15,506 nt of DNA from QQUD01 sp039029915 (GTDB lineage: Bacteria > Chloroflexota > Anaerolineae > Promineifilales > Promineifilaceae): NCBI GenBank assembly GCA_039029915.1, contig JBCCFD010000152.1, forward strand, positions 1 through 15,506, given 5' to 3'. This document shows, in pieces, positions 1 through 7,194 of this stretch (the stretch's first letter is position 1; every line of letters begins with the position of its first letter). The notes below the pieces were generated by a model. That model was not told the origin of the DNA. It ran no database searches and worked only from the letters and a program-made list of their open reading frames with translations. The position numbers were made by a program, and so were the translations under genes.

Positions 1-39
1 GTCGTTTTCCTTTTTGTAATTGTGGTCATGATCTGATTT

Positions 40-1506
40 ATGTTAGAGTTACAACAAGCCATCATTGAACCGAATATAAGGAGCAAAACCATTAAGGACG
101 CAGAAGAAGAGTTGCCTTTCGAGCTGAAGCTAGGTATGCAAATCCACCTTGTCGGAATTGGCGGGGCTGGCATATCTGCCATCGCCCGCGTGCTGTTGGG
201 GCGAGGCTTTGTTGTTTCTGGCTCGGATCAGCAAAACAATGCTCTCACCGCCGCTTTGGAAGAGGCTGGCGCAACGATTTATCAAGGACACAGTGCTGCT
301 CATGTTGAAGGTGCTCAGGTTGTGGTTATCTCATCTGCAATACCAGAAAGCAACCCGGAAGTTTCAGCAGCCCGAGATGCCGGTATTCCAGTTTTAAAAC
401 GTTCTGATTTTCTTGGGGCGCTGATGGCAGATAAGATCGGGATTGCGGTGGCTGGGACTCATGGAAAAACAACCACAACGGGGATGATTACCCAAATGTT
501 GCTTCATGCGGAGAAGGATCCCACGGTTATCCTGGGTGGGGTGTTGCCCTCTTTGGGAACAAACGGCCGTTTTGGTGAATCCCCCTACTTTATTATCGAA
601 GCCGATGAGTACGACAATATGTTCCTTGGGTTAAAACCTGAGCTGTCGGTCATTACCAATATGGAGCATGATCACCCCGATATTTTCCCAACTTGGGAAG
701 CGTATGAATCAGCCTATCGACAGTTTGCTAGCCTATTACCGAAAGACGGCCGTCTCATTTTGTGTGGGGATGATAGCGGTGCTCAGAAATTGTTAAGTGA
801 TTTAAAAGTGGACGTTACAGAAATAACTACTTATGGGATTTCTGAGAACACGACCGTCGATTACAGAGCGCTAGATATTCGTCCTAATAACATCGGTGGC
901 TCAGATTTTCTGGTTGAAACGCAAGGTGAAATTTTGGGCTTGCTGCGCCTCCGCGTTCCGGGCGATCATAATGTGCTTAACGGGCTGGCGGCTTTGATTG
1001 TGGGGCTAGATGTGGGCTTGGACTTTATCGATATTCAGCGTGGATTGGCGGAGTTTGGTGGTGTGGAACGACGTTTCCAACAGCTAGGCGAAGTCAACAG
1101 CGTTACCATTATTGATGATTATGCTCACCATCCTACTGAAATTAAAGTGAATTTAGCGGCCGCCAAACAGCAGTTTCCCGGTCGGCAAATTTGGGCGGTC
1201 TGGCAACCCCACACGTTTAGCCGTACAAAATTACTTGAAGCGGAATTTAAGCAATGTTTTACAGATGCGGACCGCTTGGTTGTGTTAGACATTTATCGTA
1301 GTCGAGAAACGGACGATCTAGGGATTGATATGCCTGACTTTGTGGCGGCGATTGAACATCCGAAGGTAGCCTTCGTACCTGAACGTGAAACGGCCGTTTC
1401 CTATATCCTTGACCGGATTAAACCGAATGATGTTGTTTTAACTTTAGGGGCTGGCGACGGCAATATGGTGGGCCAATGGCTTTTAGAGGCCCTGCAGAAG
1501 AGATAG
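40..1506 (+). CDS. murC: UDP-N-acetylmuramate--L-alanine ligase MurC
   Basis: Cytoplasmic ATP-dependent ligase that adds L-Ala to UDP-MurNAc, the first step of peptidoglycan stem-peptide assembly. The 488-residue product shows the whole Mur ligase layout: an N-terminal nucleotide-binding motif GIGGAGISAIA (39-49), the ATP P-loop AGTHGKTTTT (138-147), EADEYD (187-192), NMEHDHPD (207-214), and the C-terminal domain motifs GVERRFQ (341-347), DDYAHHPTEI (359-368), WQPHTFSRT (388-396) and LGAGD (469-473). The start is uncertain: the ATG at 40 gives about 32 residues before the conserved MQIHLVGIGG, whose Met is a second ATG at 136. Neither has a convincing ribosome-binding site. The gene is first in a run of same-strand cell-wall genes, and its stop lies 1 bp before the murB start, suggesting translational coupling. 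Identity is very secure from the motifs. Confidence 0.97.
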   Translation: MLELQQAIIEPNIRSKTIKDAEEELPFELKLGMQIHLVGIGGAGISAIARVLLGRGFVVSGSDQQNNALTAALEEAGATIYQGHSAAHVEGAQVVVISSAIPESNPEVSAARDAGIPVLKRSDFLGALMADKIGIAVAGTHGKTTTTGMITQMLLHAEKDPTVILGGVLPSLGTNGRFGESPYFIIEADEYDNMFLGLKPELSVITNMEHDHPDIFPTWEAYESAYRQFASLLPKDGRLILCGDDSGAQKLLSDLKVDVTEITTYGISENTTVDYRALDIRPNNIGGSDFLVETQGEILGLLRLRVPGDHNVLNGLAALIVGLDVGLDFIDIQRGLAEFGGVERRFQQLGEVNSVTIIDDYAHHPTEIKVNLAAAKQQFPGRQIWAVWQPHTFSRTKLLEAEFKQCFTDADRLVVLDIYRSRETDDLGIDMPDFVAAIEHPKVAFVPERETAVSYILDRIKPNDVVLTLGAGDGNMVGQWLLEALQKR

Positions 1507-1507
1507 T

Positions 1508-2467
1508 ATGAACTTGAAGACTTCGATACACCTTTCGACAGTGGAAGAATTCCAAACGCTCTTTAGCGACAAGCTCCAAGTGGGGACGACTCTGGCCAAG
1601 TTCACGTCATCCCGTGTGGGTGGTCAGGCTGAACTGTTTTTGACGGTGAGCAGTAGCGAGGAGCTTGTTACGGCCGTTGAGCTTGCCTATAAACGAAACG
1701 TGCCGTACCTTGTCTTAGGTGGTGGTTCCAACATCATGATTTCTGATTATGGTGTTCGTGGGTTAATTATCATGAATCGAGCCAAAACGGTGAGCTATCG
1801 GCACATTGGTGCTAGCGTGATCTGTACGGCTGAATCAGGTATGAACCTGTCATCTTTGACTCGCCGCTGCATTGCTAAAGGACTCGGTGGGTTGGAGTGG
1901 GGCATTAGCGTACCCGGCACAGTCGGTGGGGCCGTTGTTGGCAACTCTGGGGCACACGGGGGGGATATGGCCAGCAACGTGCGCGCTGTCACGATTTGGG
2001 AACCGGGACGCGGCATCCGAATTTACCGACAAGACCAGTTGCAATACGACTACCGTGATAGCGTACTTAAACGGGAGCAGGGACGCAACGTAGCGCGCCG
2101 CGTGGTGCTCAGCGCTGAATTAGAGCTTAAACCAGAGAAAGTGGACGTTTTACAAGCCCGGGCCGACGGCTTTATTGCTCATCGTCGACAAACGCAACCC
2201 GGTGGGGCGACGGTTGGGTCCATGTTTAAAAATCCTGAAAATTATTACGCTGGCTACCTTATTGAAGCAGCCGGCTTAAAAGGGTTCCGCGTGGGCGGGG
2301 CCGAAATTTCTAAAAAACACGCCAACTTTTTTATCAATGACGGCAGCGCCACAGCTGAAGATATTCGCAGTTTGATTGCTGAGGCGTGGCACGCGGTACG
2401 TGAACAGTTTAATGTTGAGCTAGAGCTTGAGGTTGAACTGGTTGGTGAGTGGAAGTTTGAGGAGTGA
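1508..2467 (+). CDS. murB: UDP-N-acetylenolpyruvoylglucosamine reductase MurB
   Basis: FAD-dependent enzyme that reduces UDP-GlcNAc-enolpyruvate with NADPH to UDP-MurNAc, the substrate of MurC encoded just upstream. In the 319-residue product I see the FAD-binding VLGGGSN (69-75), the SVPGTVGGAVVGNSGAHGG loop (134-152), YDYRDS (180-185), SMFKNP (238-243) with the proton-donor serine expected at Ser238, and the GGAEIS..HANFFIN stretch (263-277). A glutamate within the ELELEVELVG tail (305-313) would be the usual catalytic acid. The SMFKNP form and total length fit the type II (Bacillus-like) MurB class. The ATG at 1508 is separated from the murC stop by a single base, so the two are very probably translated from one message. 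Confidence 0.97.
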   Translation: MNLKTSIHLSTVEEFQTLFSDKLQVGTTLAKFTSSRVGGQAELFLTVSSSEELVTAVELAYKRNVPYLVLGGGSNIMISDYGVRGLIIMNRAKTVSYRHIGASVICTAESGMNLSSLTRRCIAKGLGGLEWGISVPGTVGGAVVGNSGAHGGDMASNVRAVTIWEPGRGIRIYRQDQLQYDYRDSVLKREQGRNVARRVVLSAELELKPEKVDVLQARADGFIAHRRQTQPGGATVGSMFKNPENYYAGYLIEAAGLKGFRVGGAEISKKHANFFINDGSATAEDIRSLIAEAWHAVREQFNVELELEVELVGEWKFEE

Positions 2468-2470
2468 GAT

Positions 2471-2491
2471 GGTTATTGGCTAATGGTTACT
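2471..2491 (+). repeat. degenerate heptamer tandem repeat after murB
   Basis: Directly after the murB stop, three consecutive 7-mers fit GGYTANT (2471-2477, 2478-2484, 2485-2491). They belong to the family of 7-bp-period repeats seen in other spacers of this window; the reverse complement resembles the AATAACT/AATTACC units at 2605 and 8892. Confidence 0.5.
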
Positions 2492-2494
2492 AGT

Positions 2495-2534
2495 GGTGCA
2501 CCAAACAAGGTTTGACGGGTAAGTTTGGTGCACC
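2495..2534. promoter_or_regulatory. 12-bp perfect inverted repeat in the murB-ddl spacer
   Basis: GGTGCACCAAAC (2495-2506) is followed after 16 nt by its exact reverse complement GTTTGGTGCACC (2523-2534). The core GGTGCACC is itself palindromic, so the arms could pair with each other or each could bind a dimeric protein. No T-run follows, so this is a poor intrinsic terminator. An RNA hairpin, an operator pair or a small dispersed repeat are all possible. Confidence 0.6.
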
Positions 2535-2538
2535 TTCA

Positions 2539-2596
2539 AGTAGTCCTTTAGTCCTTGTCATCGTTAAACCTTGCAAAAGATCTTTGGCGGACTACT
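2539..2596. repeat. outer 8-bp inverted repeat in the murB-ddl spacer
   Basis: AGTAGTCC (2539-2546) and its reverse complement GGACTACT (2589-2596) bracket 42 nt. Together with the neighbouring 12-bp inverted repeat and the small palindrome at 2627 it makes this 179-bp spacer unusually structured compared with the short spacers elsewhere in the cluster. Confidence 0.4.
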
Positions 2597-2604
2597 AGGT
2601 CTCG

Positions 2605-2618
2605 AATAACTAATAACT
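2605..2618 (+). repeat. tandem heptamer AATAACT x2
   Basis: Two perfect head-to-tail copies of AATAACT lie upstream of ddl. The same heptamer starts the degenerate array upstream of dnaN at 8892. Confidence 0.6.
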
Positions 2619-2626
2619 AAGAACAG

Positions 2627-2639
2627 GATAACGGTTATC
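2627..2639. promoter_or_regulatory. palindrome GATAAC-G-GTTATC just upstream of ddl
   Basis: A perfect 6-bp-arm palindrome with a single central base ends 7 nt before the ddl ATG. It occupies the ribosome-binding region, where no standard Shine-Dalgarno sequence is visible. It could be an operator or could influence translation initiation; function is inferred from position only. Confidence 0.4.
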
Positions 2640-2646
2640 AAAACAA

Positions 2647-3789
2647 ATGGCTGGAAAACAAAAGATTAAAGTCGGTGTCATTTTTGGAGGTCGTTCAGGA
2701 GAGCATGAGGTCTCGCTGAATTCGGCTAAATCTGTGATGGCGGCTTTGGATCAAGAGAAGTACGAGGTTGTGCCGATTGGGATTACGAAAAACGGCCGTT
2801 GGTTGGCGGGTGATGCGATGGCGGCCTTAAGCGATGGCCAAGCTGGTAGTGAAATGGCTACCCTATTGCCTGACCCTGAATCTTCGGCTTTGATGAAAAT
2901 GGAAACGGCCGAAACACAACCCACAGGCCTCACAGCGGTGACAGAGCTTGACGTGATTTTTCCCGTTTTGCACGGCACGTACGGTGAAGACGGTACCGTA
3001 CAGGGGCTTTTAGAGCTGGCTGGCATCCCTTATATTGGGGCTGGTGTGGTTGGCTCAGCGGTCGGTATGGACAAGGCCGTGTTTAAATATGTCATGCAGG
3101 CTAACGCCATTCCTGTGCTGCCTTGGCTCCTCTTTCCAAAGTCAGATTGGGAAAAACGGCCGTCTTCAATTATTGATGACATTGAAACCAAACTTGCCTA
3201 CCCTGTTTTTACAAAACCTGCTAATTTAGGGTCAAGCGTTGGCATTCAAAAATGCAGTAATCGGACCGAATTAGAAGCAGGTATGAACGAGGCAGCAGAA
3301 TATGACCGCCGCATCATCGTTGAGCAAGGCATTAATGTTCGCGAACTGGAAGTTTCAGTGATGGGAAATGATCAACCCCTTGCTAGCGTTGTTGGCGAAA
3401 TTCGGCCTCGACGCGACTTTTATGATTACACGGCTAAATATTTAGCCGAGCCAGGCTCTGAGGAAGATTCAGAACTTATCATTCCGGCAGAACTGTCTGA
3501 GGAAATAAGTGACCAAATTCGTGAGTTAGCTGTCAATGCATATAAGGCGATCGACTGCGCTGGACTAGGCCGCGTTGATCTCTTGATGGACAAGGACACT
3601 GGCAAGCTGTACTTAAATGAAATCAACACCATTCCGGGCTTCACGAACATTTCGATGTATCCAAAGCTTTGGGAAGCAACGGGGATTGGTTATAGTGAAC
3701 TGCTTGACCGTCTTATCGGCTATGCACTGGAGCGTTTCGATGAGAAGGATGGATTGCGTACCACGTTTGGAGAAGAGAGTAAAGAGTAG
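2647..3789 (+). CDS. ddl: D-alanine--D-alanine ligase
   Basis: ATP-grasp ligase that makes the D-Ala-D-Ala dipeptide used for the peptidoglycan stem peptide. The 380-residue protein has GGRSGEHEVSL (14-24), HGTYGEDGTVQG (109-120), the ATP-grasp loop KPANLGSSVGI (190-200), the omega-loop FYDYTAKY (258-265) and the metal-binding NEINTIPGFT (324-333) followed by ISMYPKL. The Lys-Tyr pair at 264-265 matches the Lys215-Tyr216 pair of E. coli DdlB, which predicts D-Ala rather than D-lactate as second substrate. The ISMYPKL ending and length are of the DdlA/VanA-like long form. The start ATG lacks a good Shine-Dalgarno sequence and is preceded by a structured spacer, so it may have its own regulation inside the cluster. 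Confidence 0.96.
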   Translation: MAGKQKIKVGVIFGGRSGEHEVSLNSAKSVMAALDQEKYEVVPIGITKNGRWLAGDAMAALSDGQAGSEMATLLPDPESSALMKMETAETQPTGLTAVTELDVIFPVLHGTYGEDGTVQGLLELAGIPYIGAGVVGSAVGMDKAVFKYVMQANAIPVLPWLLFPKSDWEKRPSSIIDDIETKLAYPVFTKPANLGSSVGIQKCSNRTELEAGMNEAAEYDRRIIVEQGINVRELEVSVMGNDQPLASVVGEIRPRRDFYDYTAKYLAEPGSEEDSELIIPAELSEEISDQIRELAVNAYKAIDCAGLGRVDLLMDKDTGKLYLNEINTIPGFTNISMYPKLWEATGIGYSELLDRLIGYALERFDEKDGLRTTFGEESKE

Positions 3790-3819
3790 AGAAAGGGCAG
3801 AAGGATGAGTAATGGGGTA

Positions 3820-3840
3820 ACCTGACACCTGATACCTGAC
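3820..3840 (+). repeat. three tandem heptamers (ACCTGAY) in the ddl-ftsQ spacer
   Basis: Three head-to-tail 7-mers fill 3820-3840: ACCTGAC at both ends flanking one ACCTGAT. This is the cleanest example of the 7-bp-period repeats that occupy many spacers here. It ends 8 nt before the ftsQ ATG and so displaces any normal Shine-Dalgarno sequence. Confidence 0.75.
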
Positions 3841-3848
3841 AAAAAACT

Positions 3849-4721
3849 ATGAGCGAACGACGAACACGCCAAACGAAACGACGAAAACAACCGCGGATGC
3901 GTAAAATGGAAACGGCCGTTCCGCTTGGGTTACCTAAATTACAAATGCCCAAGGCAGCGCGCAAGCGTAAGCAACGCAACACGCGTCAGGCCAACATGCC
4001 GCTGCAAAGTGTGCGGTCGGTTTTGCTTTCCACCCGCTGGATTAGCTTGATGCTGTTTGGTATCGTCATTTATGCGCTTTACTTAACCGGGATGAATGAA
4101 CAATTTTATTTGACGACCATCCCCGTTGAAGGCACTTTTTCAATTTCTGCAAATGAGGTGGTTCAATCAAGTGGGTTAGCAGGCACGCATATTTTTGCAG
4201 CAGACCCAAACAAAGCGGCTGAACAGCTTGCTGAAATTCCAGGCGTTATTGCAGCGACAGTAACGCTACAGTGGCCGAATGATGTGCTGATTCAAATACA
4301 AGAAGATATACCGGTGGCTATTTGGGTGGAAGGCAGTGCCCGCTATTGGATAACGGGAAACGGCCGTTTAATTCCTGCGCGCTCGCAAAGCCTCAATCTT
4401 ATTCAAATTAGCTCAGAACAGTTGCCGAATGATACCGAAAACGGTGATCCGAATATTGCCTTTGTGCCAGAATCACTCTTCCTTGGCGCACTTCAATTAC
4501 AAGAGCTACGTCCTGAAATCACGGCCCTTTCTTACCGTCCTTCCTCAGGGCTTAGCTTTGAAGATAGCCGTGGATGGCGAGCTTACTTAGGCACCGGCAC
4601 CGATATGAATCAAAAGTTAGTCGTTTACGAAACGATTGTGGCAGAGCTCCAAGAACAAGGGCTTACACCACTGTATATCAGCGTCAGCAATAAAGATAAA
4701 CCGTACTTTATGGCGCAATAA
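3849..4721 (+). CDS. ftsQ: cell division protein FtsQ/DivIB (POTRA-domain, single TM)
   Basis: Bitopic divisome protein that scaffolds FtsL/FtsB-type partners and links early and late division proteins. The 290-residue product has a strongly basic cytoplasmic tail (about 1-62, rich in Arg/Lys), one transmembrane helix (about 63-81), then an extracytoplasmic POTRA-like segment (about 86-158, running from FYLTTIPVEG through LAEIPGVIAATVTLQWPNDVLIQIQED) and the beta domain containing YWITGNGRLIP (166-176). This order, and the place between ddl and ftsA, is the standard one for ftsQ/divIB. No Shine-Dalgarno sequence is visible before the ATG because a heptamer repeat lies there. FtsQ family sequence conservation is low, so the call rests on architecture plus synteny. 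Confidence 0.9.
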   Translation: MSERRTRQTKRRKQPRMRKMETAVPLGLPKLQMPKAARKRKQRNTRQANMPLQSVRSVLLSTRWISLMLFGIVIYALYLTGMNEQFYLTTIPVEGTFSISANEVVQSSGLAGTHIFAADPNKAAEQLAEIPGVIAATVTLQWPNDVLIQIQEDIPVAIWVEGSARYWITGNGRLIPARSQSLNLIQISSEQLPNDTENGDPNIAFVPESLFLGALQLQELRPEITALSYRPSSGLSFEDSRGWRAYLGTGTDMNQKLVVYETIVAELQEQGLTPLYISVSNKDKPYFMAQ

Positions 4722-4740
4722 TAAATGGGTAAATGGTAAA
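4722..4740 (+). repeat. imperfect tandem TAAATGG in the ftsQ-ftsA spacer
   Basis: TAAATGG occurs at 4722-4728 and again at 4730-4736 (one extra G between), followed by TAAA. The repeat makes up most of the 24-bp spacer. The related word GGGTAAA recurs, inverted, after dnaN (10246-10259). Confidence 0.5.
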
Positions 4741-4745
4741 ACATC

Positions 4746-5960
4746 ATGGGAGACATAATCTTCGGGCTAGATATTGGAACGACCAAAATCTGTGCTTTGG
4801 TTGGTGAAGTCTACGAACAACAGGTACAAATCATCGGATTAGGCATCTCAAAATCGCGAGGCATGCACAAAGGCATGGTGGTCGATGTCAATGAGGCTTC
4901 ATTGGCTTTGGCAGAAGCGATTGAGCAAGCTGAGCAAACCTCAGGCTATGATCTGTCGCAAGCGGTCATTAGCATGGCGGGTGAGCATATCAGCGGCACC
5001 AACAACAAAGGGGTTGTGGCGGTTAACCGAAACAACAATGGCATTACGCGTCAAGATATTGAGCATGCCCTTGATGTAGCTCAGGCGATTCCTATTCCGC
5101 ATAATCGCCAAATTGTGCACCTCATCCCTAGAAGCTATACCTTAGATAATCAAAACGGGATTCGCAACCCAATTGGGATGCACGGCTATCGGCTGGAAGT
5201 AGAGGCGCACATCGTCACGGCCGCATCTCCAGCGCTCAAAAATCTCGGGCAGTGTGTGGATAACGTTGGCATCAAGCCCGCAGAGTTTGTGCTCAACGCT
5301 ATCGCCTCAGCAGAAGCCGTTTTGGAACCAACCGAGCGAGAGATGGGCGTTATTGTGGCAGACATAGGTGGCGGCACAACGGATATAGCGCTGTACGTTG
5401 ATGGCAAGGTGTGGCACACAAAGGTGTTCCCTGTAGGTGGCTATCACATCACCAACGACATTGCGATTGGCTTGCGCGCACCACACGACGTGGCCGAGCA
5501 GGTCAAAATTCAGTATGGCGACTGCCGCCCAGACCAGATTGATCCAGAGAATGTGTTTAATGTTGACCCGTTTGGTGGTGAAACGATACAGGTGGGACGT
5601 CAAGATCTCGCGCAAGTAATTGAGGCTCGCGTTGAAGAGATTTTCCAATTGATTTTACAAGAGATTAAACGAGCTGATTATGGGGGCATGTTGCCCGCTG
5701 GCATTGTTTTAACTGGTGGATCAGCACAGCTACGCGGTATTGGGGATGTTGCGGAGCGCGTGTTGAATGTGCCAGCTCGAGTAGCTTCACCTAAAAATTT
5801 GATCGGTATGGTGGATCAACTTCACTCACCGGCTTTTGCTACAAGCGTTGGCTTGGTGAACTGGATGATCAGTGACAACCATACTTACCGGCCGCGTCCT
5901 GCTCAGCGTGAATGGGGCAAGCGAATGGGCTCGATTTTTAAGGCATTGCTGCCGGATTAG
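4746..5960 (+). CDS. ftsA: cell division protein FtsA
   Basis: Actin-fold ATPase that anchors FtsZ filaments to the inner face of the membrane. The 404-residue sequence shows the phosphate-1 loop DIGTTKICALV (9-19), the FtsA-specific 1C (SHS2) region (about 83-165) in place of actin subdomain 1B, the phosphate-2 motif DIGGGTTDIALY (206-217) and the adenosine motif LTGGSAQLRG (322-331). The C-terminus WGKRMGSIFKALLPD (390-404) is a plausible amphipathic membrane-targeting helix after a short linker. The gene sits 24 bp after ftsQ and 43 bp before ftsZ, the usual pairing. It is one of the few sizeable genes here with no exact ACGGCCGT copy; near-matches occur around 5216 and 5888. Confidence 0.97.
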   Translation: MGDIIFGLDIGTTKICALVGEVYEQQVQIIGLGISKSRGMHKGMVVDVNEASLALAEAIEQAEQTSGYDLSQAVISMAGEHISGTNNKGVVAVNRNNNGITRQDIEHALDVAQAIPIPHNRQIVHLIPRSYTLDNQNGIRNPIGMHGYRLEVEAHIVTAASPALKNLGQCVDNVGIKPAEFVLNAIASAEAVLEPTEREMGVIVADIGGGTTDIALYVDGKVWHTKVFPVGGYHITNDIAIGLRAPHDVAEQVKIQYGDCRPDQIDPENVFNVDPFGGETIQVGRQDLAQVIEARVEEIFQLILQEIKRADYGGMLPAGIVLTGGSAQLRGIGDVAERVLNVPARVASPKNLIGMVDQLHSPAFATSVGLVNWMISDNHTYRPRPAQREWGKRMGSIFKALLPD

Positions 5961-5988
5961 AGATTGAGGATTAGAGATTACTGGATTT
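5954..5988 (+). repeat. 14-bp-period direct repeat over the ftsA stop and ftsA-ftsZ spacer
   Basis: GGATTAGAGATT at 5954-5965 is repeated exactly at 5968-5979, a 14-bp period that splits into degenerate 7-mers of the type RGATTRR continuing to about 5988. The first copy contains the ftsA stop codon (5958-5960), so the repeat reaches into the gene end. Confidence 0.65.
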
Positions 5989-6003
5989 TGCAGAGGGACA
6001 ATT

Positions 6004-7158
6004 ATGAATCAAACAACTAGCAAAAAGAAAAACGGCCGTTTACCATCAAACAGCGCCATGATCCGAGTTGTAGGGGTTGGCGGGGCTGGAAATAACGCCC
6101 TCAATCGGATGATTGATGAGGAAATCGCCGGTGTTGAATTTATTGCCGTTAATACCGATCAACAAGACCTTGATGCCAACCTAGCCAGTAAGAAATTGCT
6201 TATTGGTCAACGGCTTGCTCGCGGGTTAGGCACCGGTGGCGAACCTGAAAAAGGTGCTTCATCTGTTGAAGAGTCGCTTGATGAGCTCCATGAATTGTTA
6301 CACGATTCAGATATGGTCTTTATCACCGCCGGTATGGGAGGCGGCACCGGAACCGGTGCTTCACCTGTCGTGGCGCGGGTGGCACGTGAGGTGGGGGCAC
6401 TGACGATTGGTGTGGTGACTAAGCCTTTTACCTTTGAAGGGACCCAGCGCATGCGTGCCGCTGAGGCGGGCATTGAAAAGCTGAAAGAAGAAGTCGATAC
6501 GCTGATTGTTATCCCAAATGACAAACTGCTTTTGTCTGCTGATAAGCGAATGCCGCTGAAAGATTCCTTTAAAATGGCCGACGATGTGCTGCGTCAAGGG
6601 ATTCAAGGGATTAGCGAACTGATTACGACCCCTGGTCTCATCAACCTTGACTTTGCCGATGTACGTAAAATTATGTCAGTCGGTGGAGCGGCACTGATGG
6701 CCATTGGTAAAGGTTCTGGTGATGACCGAGCGCGTAAAGCGGCGGAAGCAGCTTTGGCGAGTCATCTGCTGGATGTTTCTATCGATGGGGCGCGAGGCAT
6801 CTTATTTAACGTAACGGGTGGCTCTGATCTCTCCCTCTTTGAAATTAATGAAGCAGCGAACATTATTCGCGAAATGGCACACCCTGATGTAGAGATGATT
6901 TTTGGTGCCGTGCTTGATGACAGCATGGAGGATGAGCTAAAAATTACGGTGATTGCTACCGGTTTTGGTCATCAGCGTCCGGTGAACCGTCCCATCTCTC
7001 GGCATGAACCACGCTTGCCAGCTGTCGAACAAGAGGCTACACCTGCCCCTCAATCACGGCTGTCAAAACCAACTCAGCCACCAAAGCGAGAGCCAAGACA
7101 GCAATCATTACCGATTGATGATATTGACATACCAGCGTTTTTACGGCGTAAACAATAA
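6004..7158 (+). CDS. ftsZ: cell division protein FtsZ
   Basis: Tubulin-like GTPase that polymerises into the Z-ring at midcell. In the 384-residue protein I see GVGGAGNNALNRMI (24-37), the tubulin/FtsZ signature GGGTGTG (112-118), the synergy (T7) loop NLDFADV (214-220), which completes the GTPase site of the neighbouring subunit, a short Pro/Gln/Arg-rich linker (about 323-372) and the C-terminal peptide DIPAFLRRK (375-383), which binds FtsA and other partners. A good Shine-Dalgarno sequence (AGAGGGA, 5992-5998) precedes the ATG. An ACGGCCGT palindrome sits in the N-terminal extension, codons 10-12. The gene is intact despite the phage-like gene 31 bp downstream. Confidence 0.98.
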   Translation: MNQTTSKKKNGRLPSNSAMIRVVGVGGAGNNALNRMIDEEIAGVEFIAVNTDQQDLDANLASKKLLIGQRLARGLGTGGEPEKGASSVEESLDELHELLHDSDMVFITAGMGGGTGTGASPVVARVAREVGALTIGVVTKPFTFEGTQRMRAAEAGIEKLKEEVDTLIVIPNDKLLLSADKRMPLKDSFKMADDVLRQGIQGISELITTPGLINLDFADVRKIMSVGGAALMAIGKGSGDDRARKAAEAALASHLLDVSIDGARGILFNVTGGSDLSLFEINEAANIIREMAHPDVEMIFGAVLDDSMEDELKITVIATGFGHQRPVNRPISRHEPRLPAVEQEATPAPQSRLSKPTQPPKREPRQQSLPIDDIDIPAFLRRKQ

Positions 7159-7180
7159 AAACATCTGGCCATCGTTTGAG

Positions 7181-7194
7181 TTGTGAATTGTGAA
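7181..7194 (+). repeat. tandem heptamer TTGTGAA x2 overlapping a start codon
   Basis: Two perfect head-to-tail TTGTGAA units form the junction between ftsZ and the antirepressor-like gene. The proposed GTG start (7190) lies inside the second unit, so the repeat may have created the start or its spacing. Confidence 0.6.

Noticed and set aside
1..36. Open frame ending in TGA at 34-36 that could be the tail of an upstream gene
   Set aside because: Only eleven hydrophobic residues are visible and other frames also end nearby; nothing ties it to a recognisable protein such as MurG or FtsW.
1156..1163. GCGGCCGC in murC as a member of the dispersed palindrome
   Set aside because: It shares only the CGGCCG core; the excess is for ACGGCCGT specifically.
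5307..5648. 113-codon frame opposite ftsA
   Set aside because: A shadow of a fully typical ftsA gene, with no start signal or recognisable product.
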